Assembly: GCA_016185815.1 (NCBI GenBank)
Contig: JACPMT010000052.1
Location: forward strand, 1 to 24,464
Reading direction: 5' to 3'
DNA: 24,464 nucleotides
From: Candidatus Woesearchaeota archaeon
GTDB taxonomy: Archaea; Nanobdellota; Nanobdellia; Woesearchaeales; GW2011-AR4
In this document: positions 8,601 through 14,125 of the stretch, in pieces
How the letters are laid out: every line of letters starts with the position of its first letter
Position numbering within the stretch: the stretch's first letter is position 1
Notes under the pieces: generated by a model
What the model was told of the DNA's origin: nothing
The model's database searches: none
The model's input: only the letters and a program-made list of their open reading frames with translations
Program-made: the position numbers and the translations under genes

Positions 8601-9124
8601 TAAGCATCATAGCCCATATTCCTGCCCAGGTAATCGGCTATTATCACGCTTAAAGCCCCTGCTGTGCCGCCGGCGCTTCGTATCGGCCCTGAGTACATAA
8701 GAGAGAGGTACTCTTTCCCATCCATTCTTCTTCTAATTTTCAATCCGACAAAGCCTTCAAGAGGGGATGCAACAACACCCAATGTCAAGTACGCCAATCC
8801 CACTCTTATGCCGGTTTCAATCGCCTCTTTTTGTGTTTCAAATTGGCAGAACTTTTGCTGTGTTGTCTCCATGGATATCTTAAGCGCCACCCTCCAGTCC
8901 AGCTTTCCGTAAATTGCCTCGAGCTCCCTTATCCTATGCGGGATTCCCTTGTTCATTATTTGCTGGGCTGCTACGCTTACCAAACCTTCGACTCGCTCAG
9001 ACATGTTTTTAGCAAGCGGTATGTTCACTGTTTCTTCCGGGTCATAGCCTTTTGATCTTGCATTACTTGCTATTTTGTACGAAAAATCAATCTTTTTTGC
9101 TATGTCGCCTGTGTTGTTTCCCAT
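5624..9124 (-). CDS. polC: DNA polymerase D (archaeal Pol II) large subunit DP2
   Basis: This is the catalytic polymerase subunit of the archaea-specific replicative DNA polymerase D. At 1166 aa it is full length and has no intein. The active-site loop reads DCDGDEAS, with the two catalytic carboxylates at about D919 and D921. Conserved blocks include YSGPIRSAGGTAGA, TGGFRLRYGRCRTSG, VALAPHTSAGIVGRIIGF and DAPLVLTS. One zinc-binding region with several CxxC pairs lies near residues 670-705 and a second, RCSKC and KCLACG, near 1080-1105. The last residues QEGLGRWFG fit a PCNA-interacting (PIP) box. I chose ATG 9124, one base after the DP1 stop (TAA-A-ATG); a TTG at 9136 would add four residues and overlap DP1. 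It is the last gene of the cdc6-DP1-DP2 operon. Confidence 0.97.
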   Translation of the reverse strand: MGNNTGDIAKKIDFSYKIASNARSKGYDPEETVNIPLAKNMSERVEGLVSVAAQQIMNKGIPHRIRELEAIYGKLDWRVALKISMETTQQKFCQFETQKEAIETGIRVGLAYLTLGVVASPLEGFVGLKIRRRMDGKEYLSLMYSGPIRSAGGTAGALSVIIADYLGRNMGYDAYDPSEKEIRRMVTELYDYHERITNLQYLPSEKEIRFLVSNMPVQIDGDASEEIEVSNYKDIDRIETNRIRSGPCLVVGECISQKAAKIWPQLKKWSHEFGLGHWSFLQEFVQLQKETKAKEKSARKGIVPIYTYIQDLVAGRPVLTHPLATGGFRLRYGRCRTSGYSATAIHPATLIILNKYIAIGTQLKVERPGKATAITICDSIEGPIVKLNNNSVVRVDSDEKAKEIQDSVKEILFLGDILISYGDFFNRAHTLAPAGYCEEWWLQELEKATINMFGSLDYGKLSELAGIDLDYLQKLTKEIFFEKPDAMTAISLSKTLSIPLHPCYTYHWKTISRDNFMELIKWLASAKIEFNGNDISKIILAKNEVGKRVLELLGVPHIFVNNEFTIIEKEDAEILYAVLKLGNKDFYEQYKNYDIEDVLDIVNSNSEIKLRDKSGTFIGARMGRPEKAKVRKLDGSPNTLFPVGKEGSKLRSFQSALEIGSIEAEFPIYFCDNCKKETILSVCEQCDAKTQKLGYCDKCGLVNNGACTHDKITRYKAQRIDINHYFKNILKKLDMRQYPDLIKGVRGTSNKNHIPEHFAKGILRAKYDIYVNRDGTTRYDMTQLPITHFKPKEIGTSVDELKEMGYDKDIYGNETTTQEQILELKPQDIILPKCEDAPELGADKILYNISLFIDELLVLLYGMKKFYNLQSEKDLVGHLVVALAPHTSAGIVGRIIGFSKTQAFYAHPLFHAATRRDCDGDEASVTLLMDALLNFSRQFLPDSRGSTQDAPLVLTSVLIPTEVDDMIFDLDVTSQYPLEFYEATQQYELPWNVKIERFANILDNEGKYTKIGYTHPVSDINDGVKCSSYKTLPSMEDKLKGQMELADKIRAVDAADVARLVIEKHLLRDIRGNLRKFSMQQFRCSKCTEKYRRPPLTGKCLACGSRLIFTVSEGTITKYLEPAISLSDKYNLPAYLRQTLALTKDRVEGLFGKEKDKQEGLGRWFG

Positions 9125-9125
9125 T

Positions 9126-10541
9126 TTACGATCCAAATTTCAGTATTTTGATGTCTCTTGTTTGCAGGTTTACAATTGGAACCCTGCTCGGCTCCGGATT
9201 GTGCCCTACTTTCTCCTGGAATATAGTCTTGCTTTGCCAGCAACTTCCGCATATCAGCGTGGTGTTTCTGTAATTTGCAGTTATGGATTTGTGGATATGG
9301 CCGCTAAGAAAAAAATCAGGAACCTTTTCTATCACCAATGGGTCTTTTTTTGTGTCAGGGATGTAAAGCGTAGACAGGTGCGACGGCGCTAAATGCCTTC
9401 TCTTCAACAAAAATTTCATGATCAAGTCTGCCCGGTCATAGCCGCCTTGTGCCCTCAAAGAGTCAACTTCAGCAACAAAATAATCAAAAGAGTGGCCATG
9501 GTACATCAAAACGTCAAAGCCGGCAAAATTGGCTGAAGAATTGATGTTGACAAGCGACGGGTTTGACACCATTACAGCGTTGTTCAGTTCGTGCATCGGC
9601 CTGGCAAAGTCTTTCGACAATGGTGGCTGGGGCTCTGAAATCCTCAAAGCATCGTGATTTCCAGGGCATATAATCAACGGGATATGCTTCGGTATTTGCT
9701 TCAGCAGCTCTGCGCATTCCTTGTATTGCTGGTAAACATCCTTTGTTATCAGCTCCTTGTCCTGCTCCGGGTAAATCCCACACCCGTCTACCAAGTCACC
9801 TGCAATAAAGATGTACTCTGTGTTCTTTGCTATGTGCCTTTGCTGCTCGTTGCCCATATCCCCGTTTATCCACCTGAGAAATTTCTCAAAATCGTCAGGC
9901 AGGAATTTTGAAGATCCCACATGCAGGTCCGACAAGAACAAGGCATATTTTTCATGCTGTGCCTTTTTCAGTTCCTTGTTTGCCAGCGTGTCCGGCCAGA
10001 TGATGCTGTTTGCAAAAGTTATTGAGTCCACATTAACGCCTATAACACCTATAACCTCGTCCAAAACAATGTCTTTTGCCTCATTGAACAATGAAGGCTT
10101 GTTCTTGTTTACTAAAACGTTCCTTTGCCCTGTCGGGTCCTCGATTACAAGGAGAAGGTTGCCGTTTTTAGTCACCTGCTTGTTGCTGACTATGCCGATT
10201 ATAGATACACTTTCTTTTTCTTTTTTGTTTGCTATCCTGTTTATTGAAACTGTGTTTTTCAGCTCCTGCCTTTGCTTCAGAATTTTTTCTATTGCTTTGT
10301 ACCTGTTGTTGAAATAGTCAACAAAATCCTGGGGCTCCCTCTTTTTGGGCTCCTCCCTGTAGGAATATACAACTTTGATTTGGTGCTCCTGCTGCCCTTC
10401 TTTTGGATCTTCCGGCTTTTGTGCTTTTGTCTCGCTTGTTAAGCTGTTTATATCTTTATCAATAATAAGCAGGTCATTGGCTTGTTTTGATTGTAGTGCG
10501 TCAAATATCCTGGAAATGTGCTGAGTGTCATTGATTTCCAT
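9126..10541 (-). CDS. polB: DNA polymerase D small subunit DP1 (3'-5' exonuclease), lacking in-frame N-terminus
   Basis: DP1 is the proofreading exonuclease and processivity partner of DP2. An OB fold is seen at about residues 110-185 (SVSIIGIVSNKQ, LLLVIEDPTGQRNVLV). The metallophosphoesterase domain follows, with motifs DLHVGS (205-210), GDLVDG (248-253), GNHD (294-297), YHGHSFD (347-353) and GHIH (414-417); all metal ligands appear intact, so the nuclease should be active. The first in-frame ATG is 10541, giving 471 aa. The same frame stays open upstream without a start codon and encodes what looks like the true DP1 N-terminal helical domain, entered from ATG 10626 through a one-base shift in an A10 run. 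The stop is one base before DP2. Confidence 0.93.
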   Translation of the reverse strand: MEINDTQHISRIFDALQSKQANDLLIIDKDINSLTSETKAQKPEDPKEGQQEHQIKVVYSYREEPKKREPQDFVDYFNNRYKAIEKILKQRQELKNTVSINRIANKKEKESVSIIGIVSNKQVTKNGNLLLVIEDPTGQRNVLVNKNKPSLFNEAKDIVLDEVIGVIGVNVDSITFANSIIWPDTLANKELKKAQHEKYALFLSDLHVGSSKFLPDDFEKFLRWINGDMGNEQQRHIAKNTEYIFIAGDLVDGCGIYPEQDKELITKDVYQQYKECAELLKQIPKHIPLIICPGNHDALRISEPQPPLSKDFARPMHELNNAVMVSNPSLVNINSSANFAGFDVLMYHGHSFDYFVAEVDSLRAQGGYDRADLIMKFLLKRRHLAPSHLSTLYIPDTKKDPLVIEKVPDFFLSGHIHKSITANYRNTTLICGSCWQSKTIFQEKVGHNPEPSRVPIVNLQTRDIKILKFGS

Positions 10542-10626
10542 TAATAATTCCGAGCTTATCAGGATACCCTTCTTTAGGAATATATCAATTATTTCACGTT
10601 TTTTTTTTAATAAATTCCTGCTCCAT
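10542..10626 (-). other. Out-of-frame N-terminal segment of DP1 with A10 homopolymer frameshift
   Basis: The cdc6 stop TAA is followed by one base and then ATG (10626-10624), the same TAA-N-ATG junction as between DP1 and DP2. From this ATG the frame reads MEQEFI then K residues and stops at TGA (10596-10594). The cause is a run of ten A residues (10599-10608 on this strand). If the run had nine A residues, translation would read MEQEFIKKKREIIDIFLKKG, then ILISSELL, and join the DP1 frame at 10541. That stretch resembles the usual DP1 N-terminus (a helix followed by GYLI(T/S)P-like residues). Either a sequencing or assembly indel, transcript slippage, or recoding could explain it. Confidence 0.75.
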
Positions 10627-10627
10627 C

Positions 10628-11833
10628 TTAAACTCTAGTGCTTTCTTCCAGAATTTTTTTTATAATTGGCAGCACGGTTATTGGGATTTCTATCGAGATT
10701 GTTCTTGTCCTGCCGTATCTGCCTTTTGAGATGACCTTTGCATTCACTATCCCAAGCATGTCAAACTCGGATATTATGTCGGATATCCTTCTTTGCGTCA
10801 GTACGCTTGTGTTTGTTTTGCCGCACAATGATTTGTATATTTCGTAAACTTCGCCAGTGAATATGCTGTTGCTTCTGCCTGCCTGAAGGGAAAGTATAGA
10901 GTAGAGCACAAGATGGTATTGCCTTGGCTGGGTTGTGATTATATCTATTACCCTGTCCCTGTCTATTTTTCCTTCTGCCTCGTCAATGTGCTCTGTTGTA
11001 ATTTTTTTGTAATTTTTTCTGTCGGCAACTTCGCCGGCAACCCTCAAAAGCTCTAAAGCGCGCCTAGCATCACCATGGTCGCGGGCGGCATATGCCGCAC
11101 ATTTCTCAACAACGCCTTGACCCAATACATCCCTGTTGAATGCTATCTCTGCCCTTTGCTTCAGAATAGACTGTATCTGCAAAGCATTGTAAGGAGGAAA
11201 TATAATTTCCTCTTCAGAAAGCGATGACCTTACCCTCGGGTCTAGGTTATCAACAAACACGATGTCATTTGAGATGCCGATCAGCGATATTTGTGATTCT
11301 GTGTTCTCGTTTATCCTTGTCAGGTTGTAAAGCGCATTATCGCCTGTTTTGATGATCAGCTGGTCAATTTCATCCAATATTAAGATGTAGTTTTGTTTTT
11401 GCTTGTTTAGCGCCCTTAAAAATGACTTGTATACTTCTTCTGTCGGCAATCCTGTCGGCGGTATTGATTTTCCCAGCTCTGTTGCCAATTGCGCGATTAG
11501 CCTGTACTCGGTGTCCGCGCTTCTCTTTAGTTTGCAGTTAACATACAGCACTTTTAATGGAATATTTTCTTTTGCAGACACCTGCATCAGTTTTTGTGTT
11601 GTGTACTTTGTAGTTAGCGTTTTTCCTGTCCCTGTTTTTCCATAAATGAATATGTTGGAAGGCTTGTCTTTTTTTAATGCCGGGGCGAGAATAGTAGCGA
11701 TTTGTTTGGTTTGTTCTTCCCTGTGAAGGATTGTTTCGGGAATATAAGAAGATTGAAGCACCCTTTTATCAAAAAAAACGCTTTGCTTATTCAAGAACAC
11801 CTCAAAAAACGTTTCCAACCCCTTTTCTATCAT
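10628..11833 (-). CDS. cdc6: Origin recognition/initiator ATPase Orc1/Cdc6
   Basis: This is the archaeal replication initiator, which binds origin recognition boxes and loads MCM. The protein is 401 aa, the usual length. AAA+ motifs are Walker A GKTGTGKT (about 65-72), Walker B LILDEID (151-157), the sensor 1 region LIGISND (184-190) and arginine-finger region DPRVRSSL (198-205). The C-terminal winged helix covers about residues 300-401 (LVLYSILSLQ, LTQRRISDIISEFDMLGIV). It is first in the operon with polD subunits. The ATG at 11833 lies about 28 bp after a good TATA box, and an ORB lies immediately upstream, so it is next to its own presumed target and may be autoregulated through it. Confidence 0.96.
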   Translation of the reverse strand: MIEKGLETFFEVFLNKQSVFFDKRVLQSSYIPETILHREEQTKQIATILAPALKKDKPSNIFIYGKTGTGKTLTTKYTTQKLMQVSAKENIPLKVLYVNCKLKRSADTEYRLIAQLATELGKSIPPTGLPTEEVYKSFLRALNKQKQNYILILDEIDQLIIKTGDNALYNLTRINENTESQISLIGISNDIVFVDNLDPRVRSSLSEEEIIFPPYNALQIQSILKQRAEIAFNRDVLGQGVVEKCAAYAARDHGDARRALELLRVAGEVADRKNYKKITTEHIDEAEGKIDRDRVIDIITTQPRQYHLVLYSILSLQAGRSNSIFTGEVYEIYKSLCGKTNTSVLTQRRISDIISEFDMLGIVNAKVISKGRYGRTRTISIEIPITVLPIIKKILEESTRV

Positions 11834-11855
11834 AAATTTCCAAACGAAATGGAGG

Positions 11856-11867
11856 TATATAAATATT
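11856..11867 (-). promoter_or_regulatory. TATA box of the cdc6-polD operon
   Basis: On the minus strand AATATTTATATA lies about 28 bp before the cdc6 ATG, giving a leaderless transcript. The ORB at 11884-11903 begins 17 bp upstream of it, close enough for bound Orc1/Cdc6 to influence transcription. Confidence 0.7.
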
Positions 11868-11883
11868 TTCTTTACTCGTGCTA

Positions 11884-11903
11884 CCCCTTTGTTTCCTGTG
11901 GAA
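11884..11903 (-). other. Origin recognition box (ORB), near-canonical
   Basis: The minus strand reads TTCCACAGGAAACAAAGGGG. This has the archaeal ORB layout: a short dyad TTCC..GGAA, then the AAC core, then a G-string. It differs from the euryarchaeal form I recall (TTCCANTGGAAACNAAGGGG) only at the dyad centre. It sits just upstream of cdc6, where such boxes are usually found. The G-string points away from the AT-rich tract and towards cdc6. Confidence 0.78.
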
Positions 11904-11935
11904 GTTTTATGTGTGGTTGTTTTGTTTGTGTTTAG

Positions 11936-11957
11936 TTATTTTCTATATAGAAAATAA
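11936..11957. repeat. Perfect 22-bp palindrome inside the AT-rich origin tract
   Basis: The half-site TTATTTTCTAT is followed immediately by its reverse complement, with no spacer and no mismatch. It could be part of the unwinding element, a cruciform-prone site, or the operator of a dimeric regulator such as the neighbouring TrmB-like protein. Confidence 0.85.
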
Positions 11958-12003
11958 AATAATATAATAATACAAAACCACAACAAAAACAACAAACACA
12001 AAT

Positions 12004-12023
12004 CTCCAATAGAAGTGAAGGGG
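12004..12023 (+). other. Degenerate ORB-like site, inverted relative to the first
   Basis: CTCCAATAGAAGTGAAGGGG matches the left ORB at 13 of 20 positions, including TCCA, the central GAA and the terminal AAGGGG. It is on the opposite strand, about 100 bp away, and provides almost the only G residues in a long G-free region. The dyad half is weak, so the call is moderate. Confidence 0.45.
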
Positions 12024-12074
12024 GAAGAACAACACACAATTATATATTTATTACTATACAATAATAAAAAACAC

Positions 12075-12087
12075 AATATTTATAAAC
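12075..12087 (+). promoter_or_regulatory. TATA box of the TrmB-like regulator gene
   Basis: AATATTTATAAAC is centred about 27 bp before the ATG at 12109, fitting a leaderless transcript. The end of the box runs into one arm of the 17-bp inverted repeat, a possible operator. Confidence 0.65.
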
Positions 12088-12108
12088 AAAACAACCACAC
12101 CAACACAA

Positions 12109-12876
12109 ATGCTTGGACTAAAGACAGAAAAACAGCTTAAGAACCTGAACCTGAACAGCTATGAGGTAAAAATATGGAGCGCACTTCTAAGTAGGGGGAA
12201 GACAACAGCCCCGGAGCTAAGCGACATATCAAATGTGCCAAGGTCAAGAAGCTATGATGTTCTCAAGTCACTGGAAAAAAAAGGATTCATTAAAATCAAA
12301 TATGAAAAGCCCATCAGCTATGTTGCAATTCCGCCAAAAGAAGCGCTAGAAAACAACAAGAAACATGCGCAAGAAAGGGCGGAAGAGGAAATAAAAAAGA
12401 TAGACGGCGCAAAGAACTTTCCTTTTATCCAAGAACTGGTTGCCCTCCACAAAAAGGGAGCCAAGTCAGCGAACCCTGCTGGCTTAAGCGGGTCCCTGGT
12501 GGGAAGGCATAATTTATACAACCATGTCGAATATATGATGAAGAAAGCCGAAAAGCACATTCTAATATCAACTACACCAACGGAGTTCATGAATTTTGCT
12601 GAGCAGTTCATGCCTCTATTCAAAAAATTAAAAAAGAAGAATGTGGATATAAAAATATCAACGCAGCTCAACAACCAGACAAAAAAATACAGCGATAAAA
12701 TAAGGCAGTTTGCGGAAATAACCAACACAGACAACAAGGCAAGGTTCTGCATTGTCGACGGCAAGGAGATAATCTTCATGGTTCTCGACGACAATGAAGC
12801 CCACCCGGCTTATGATGTGGGGATCTGGATTACCACGCCATTGGCAAAAGACATGGGAAGCATTTACTTAAGATAA
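12109..12876 (+). CDS. TrmB-like transcriptional regulator
   Basis: The protein has 255 aa. An N-terminal winged helix-turn-helix (about residues 10-75: LNSYEVKIWSALLSRG, TAPELSDISNVPRSRSYDVLKSLEKKGFI) matches the TrmB family. A short coiled linker (EERAEEEIKKID region) follows, then a C-terminal PLD-like regulatory domain from about 125 (HILISTTPTEFMNFAEQF, VDIKISTQLN, FCIVDGKEIIFMVLDD). The canonical sugar-binding TrmB domain is larger, so this is likely one of the shorter TrmB-like proteins with an unknown ligand. It is alone on its transcript, immediately beside the origin and upstream of the ribosomal operon. It may regulate itself through palindromes in its upstream region, which is inference. 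Confidence 0.87.
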   Translation: MLGLKTEKQLKNLNLNSYEVKIWSALLSRGKTTAPELSDISNVPRSRSYDVLKSLEKKGFIKIKYEKPISYVAIPPKEALENNKKHAQERAEEEIKKIDGAKNFPFIQELVALHKKGAKSANPAGLSGSLVGRHNLYNHVEYMMKKAEKHILISTTPTEFMNFAEQFMPLFKKLKKKNVDIKISTQLNNQTKKYSDKIRQFAEITNTDNKARFCIVDGKEIIFMVLDDNEAHPAYDVGIWITTPLAKDMGSIYLR

Positions 12877-12945
12877 TTTTAACATTGCCTTTGCTGCAAC
12901 CAACAAAAATCAATTTCTTAATTACGCATTAGCCCCACCATAACC

Positions 12946-12954
12946 TTTATAAAT
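12946..12954 (+). promoter_or_regulatory. Strong TATA box of the ribosomal-protein operon (distal)
   Basis: TTTATAAAT, preceded by the BRE-like CATAACC, predicts a start near 12976-12980 and a leader of about 170 nt before uL3. A second TATA-like element (TTTATATA, 12980-12987) would give a start near 13010. A leadered transcript is unusual for this window, where most promoters look leaderless. Confidence 0.65.
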
Positions 12955-12985
12955 CTCCCACTATTCCTCAAATACATAATTTATA

Positions 12986-13007
12986 TATGTTTGAGTAATC
13001 AAACATA
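12986..13007 (+). promoter_or_regulatory. Perfect 9-bp hairpin with GTAA loop upstream of uL3
   Basis: The arm TATGTTTGA pairs with TCAAACATA around the tetraloop GTAA, a GNRA-type loop in RNA. If the distal promoter is used, it lies near the 5' end of the operon mRNA. If the proximal TATA is used, it overlaps the promoter as a DNA palindrome and could be an operator. Confidence 0.7.
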
Positions 13008-13021
13008 GAGCATAAACGAGC

Positions 13022-13090
13022 CTGAAAAGATTGCCTTTTTCAGTACAGTTAACTAAACTGTTTTCTACAAAGGCTACCAACAAAAGGCTT
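13022..13090 (+). promoter_or_regulatory. Leader region with two hairpins and competing pairings
   Basis: Hairpin one pairs CTGAAAA (13022-13028) with TTTTCAG (13037-13043). Hairpin two pairs ACAGTT (13045-13050) with AACTGT (13056-13061) and is followed by TTTTCT. Two copies of AAAGGCT (13069-13075 and 13083-13089) can each pair with GCCTTTT (13033-13039), which would break hairpin one. This arrangement resembles a switching leader. No known riboswitch class is recognised. Confidence 0.4.
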
Positions 13091-13146
13091 ATTTTGCAAT
13101 CAAGAAATCATAGATGCACCAGTCTGTGAGGTAGTAAACCTAACAA

Positions 13147-14124
13147 ATGCCAAGAGCAAGAAAGCCAAGAGCAGGAAGCATGCAGTTTTCGCCAAGAGCC
13201 AGAGGCAGGTATAGCTATGCAAGAATAAGAAACTGGCCAGCAAGCAAGGAAGCAAAAATTCTCGGGTTTGCGGGCTACAAAGTCGGCATGACCCATCTGC
13301 TGATTGAAGACAATCGCGCTAATTCTTTATCAAAAGGGGCAGAGATTTTTTGCCCGGTCACTGTTGTTGAATGCCCGCCGCTCAAAATCATTTCCATAAG
13401 ATTTTATAAAAACACGCAGAATGGCTTAAAACTTGTTTTTGAATCGTTTGCAGACACTTTTGACAAAGAGCTTGAAAGAAAAATAATTACCCAGAAAAAG
13501 AAAGGAAAAAAAGAAATAAACGGTGAATTTGACTTTGTGAGATTGCTTTGCCACACGCAACCAAAATTGACAGGCATCGGAAAAAAGAAGCCGGAAATTT
13601 TTGAAGCTGCAATCGGCGGCGCCAAAGAGCAGCAACTGTGGTATGCAAAAGAAAAACTAGGCAAGGAAATAAGCATAAGCGAGGCATTCAAGGAAGGACA
13701 GGCGATAGACGCCCATTCCCTAACAAAAGGAAAAGGATTTCAAGGACCAATGAAAAGATTTGGAATACAATTAAGGCACCACAAGTCGGAGAAGAGCAGG
13801 AGAAACCCCGGCACTTTGGGGTCGTGGCGTGCGCAGGGACAAATAATGTGGAGGGTGGCGCATGCAGGAAAAATGGGCTATCACCTAAGAACAGAGTACA
13901 ACAAGTGGATAGTCAAAATCGGAAACAAGGCCGGCGATATTAATGCGAAAGGTGGATTTGTGAATTACGGCATTGTAAAAAACCCATACGTTCTTCTTAA
14001 AGGATCTGTTTCCGGAGTTCAAAAAAGGCTGATAAGACTGACAGACACAACCAGGCCCAAAAAGAATGTTCCGGAAGCGCCGCAAATAACATACACAAGC
14101 ACAGAATCAAAGCAAGGCAACTAA
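13147..14124 (+). CDS. rpl3: 50S ribosomal protein uL3
   Basis: This is large-subunit protein uL3, which binds 23S rRNA early in assembly and reaches towards the peptidyl transferase centre. The 325-aa protein begins with the archaeal type N-terminus (RKPRAGSMQFSPRARGRY) and has the conserved block GKGFQGPMKRFGIQ and the basic extension RRNPGTLGSWRAQGQIMW. It is the first gene of the large ribosomal operon. The ATG at 13147 has a weak GAGGT motif 14 bp upstream. A one-base gap separates it from uL4. The call is firm. Confidence 0.97.
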   Translation: MPRARKPRAGSMQFSPRARGRYSYARIRNWPASKEAKILGFAGYKVGMTHLLIEDNRANSLSKGAEIFCPVTVVECPPLKIISIRFYKNTQNGLKLVFESFADTFDKELERKIITQKKKGKKEINGEFDFVRLLCHTQPKLTGIGKKKPEIFEAAIGGAKEQQLWYAKEKLGKEISISEAFKEGQAIDAHSLTKGKGFQGPMKRFGIQLRHHKSEKSRRNPGTLGSWRAQGQIMWRVAHAGKMGYHLRTEYNKWIVKIGNKAGDINAKGGFVNYGIVKNPYVLLKGSVSGVQKRLIRLTDTTRPKKNVPEAPQITYTSTESKQGN

Positions 14125-14125
14125 A

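Larger units (their letters stand above)
11881..12023. other. Predicted chromosomal replication origin (oriC)
   Basis: The region lies between cdc6 and a divergent gene. A near-canonical ORB on the left and a degenerate ORB-like site on the right are in inverted orientation, with both G-strings outward. They enclose about 100 bp of AT-rich DNA with a perfect 22-bp palindrome, which would serve as the duplex unwinding element. Genes on both sides are transcribed away from it. Archaeal origins typically sit beside cdc6 with this ORB-DUE-ORB layout; function here is inferred. Confidence 0.7.
11911..12100. repeat. 17-bp perfect inverted repeat flanking the origin core
   Basis: The left arm GTGTGGTTGTTTTGTTT (11911-11927) is repeated in inverted form as AAACAAAACAACCACAC (12084-12100). 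The right arm lies between the TATA box and the ATG of the TrmB-like gene; the left arm lies beside the ORB. The sequence is of low complexity, but 17 exact matches are notable. Confidence 0.75.

Noticed and set aside
5624..9124. Intein in the PolD large subunit
   Set aside because: Inteins are common near the DP2 active site, but the protein is of normal size (1166 aa) and the conserved blocks are contiguous with no insert.
12877..13146. tRNA or other stable RNA gene in the gap before uL3
   Set aside because: Several hairpins exist, but there is no cloverleaf, T-loop sequence or C/D box pair; the position and promoter fit a leader better.
13426..13691. Small minus-strand open frames over uL3
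   Set aside because: They are antisense shadows of the uL3 gene with no promoter and no recognisable motif.
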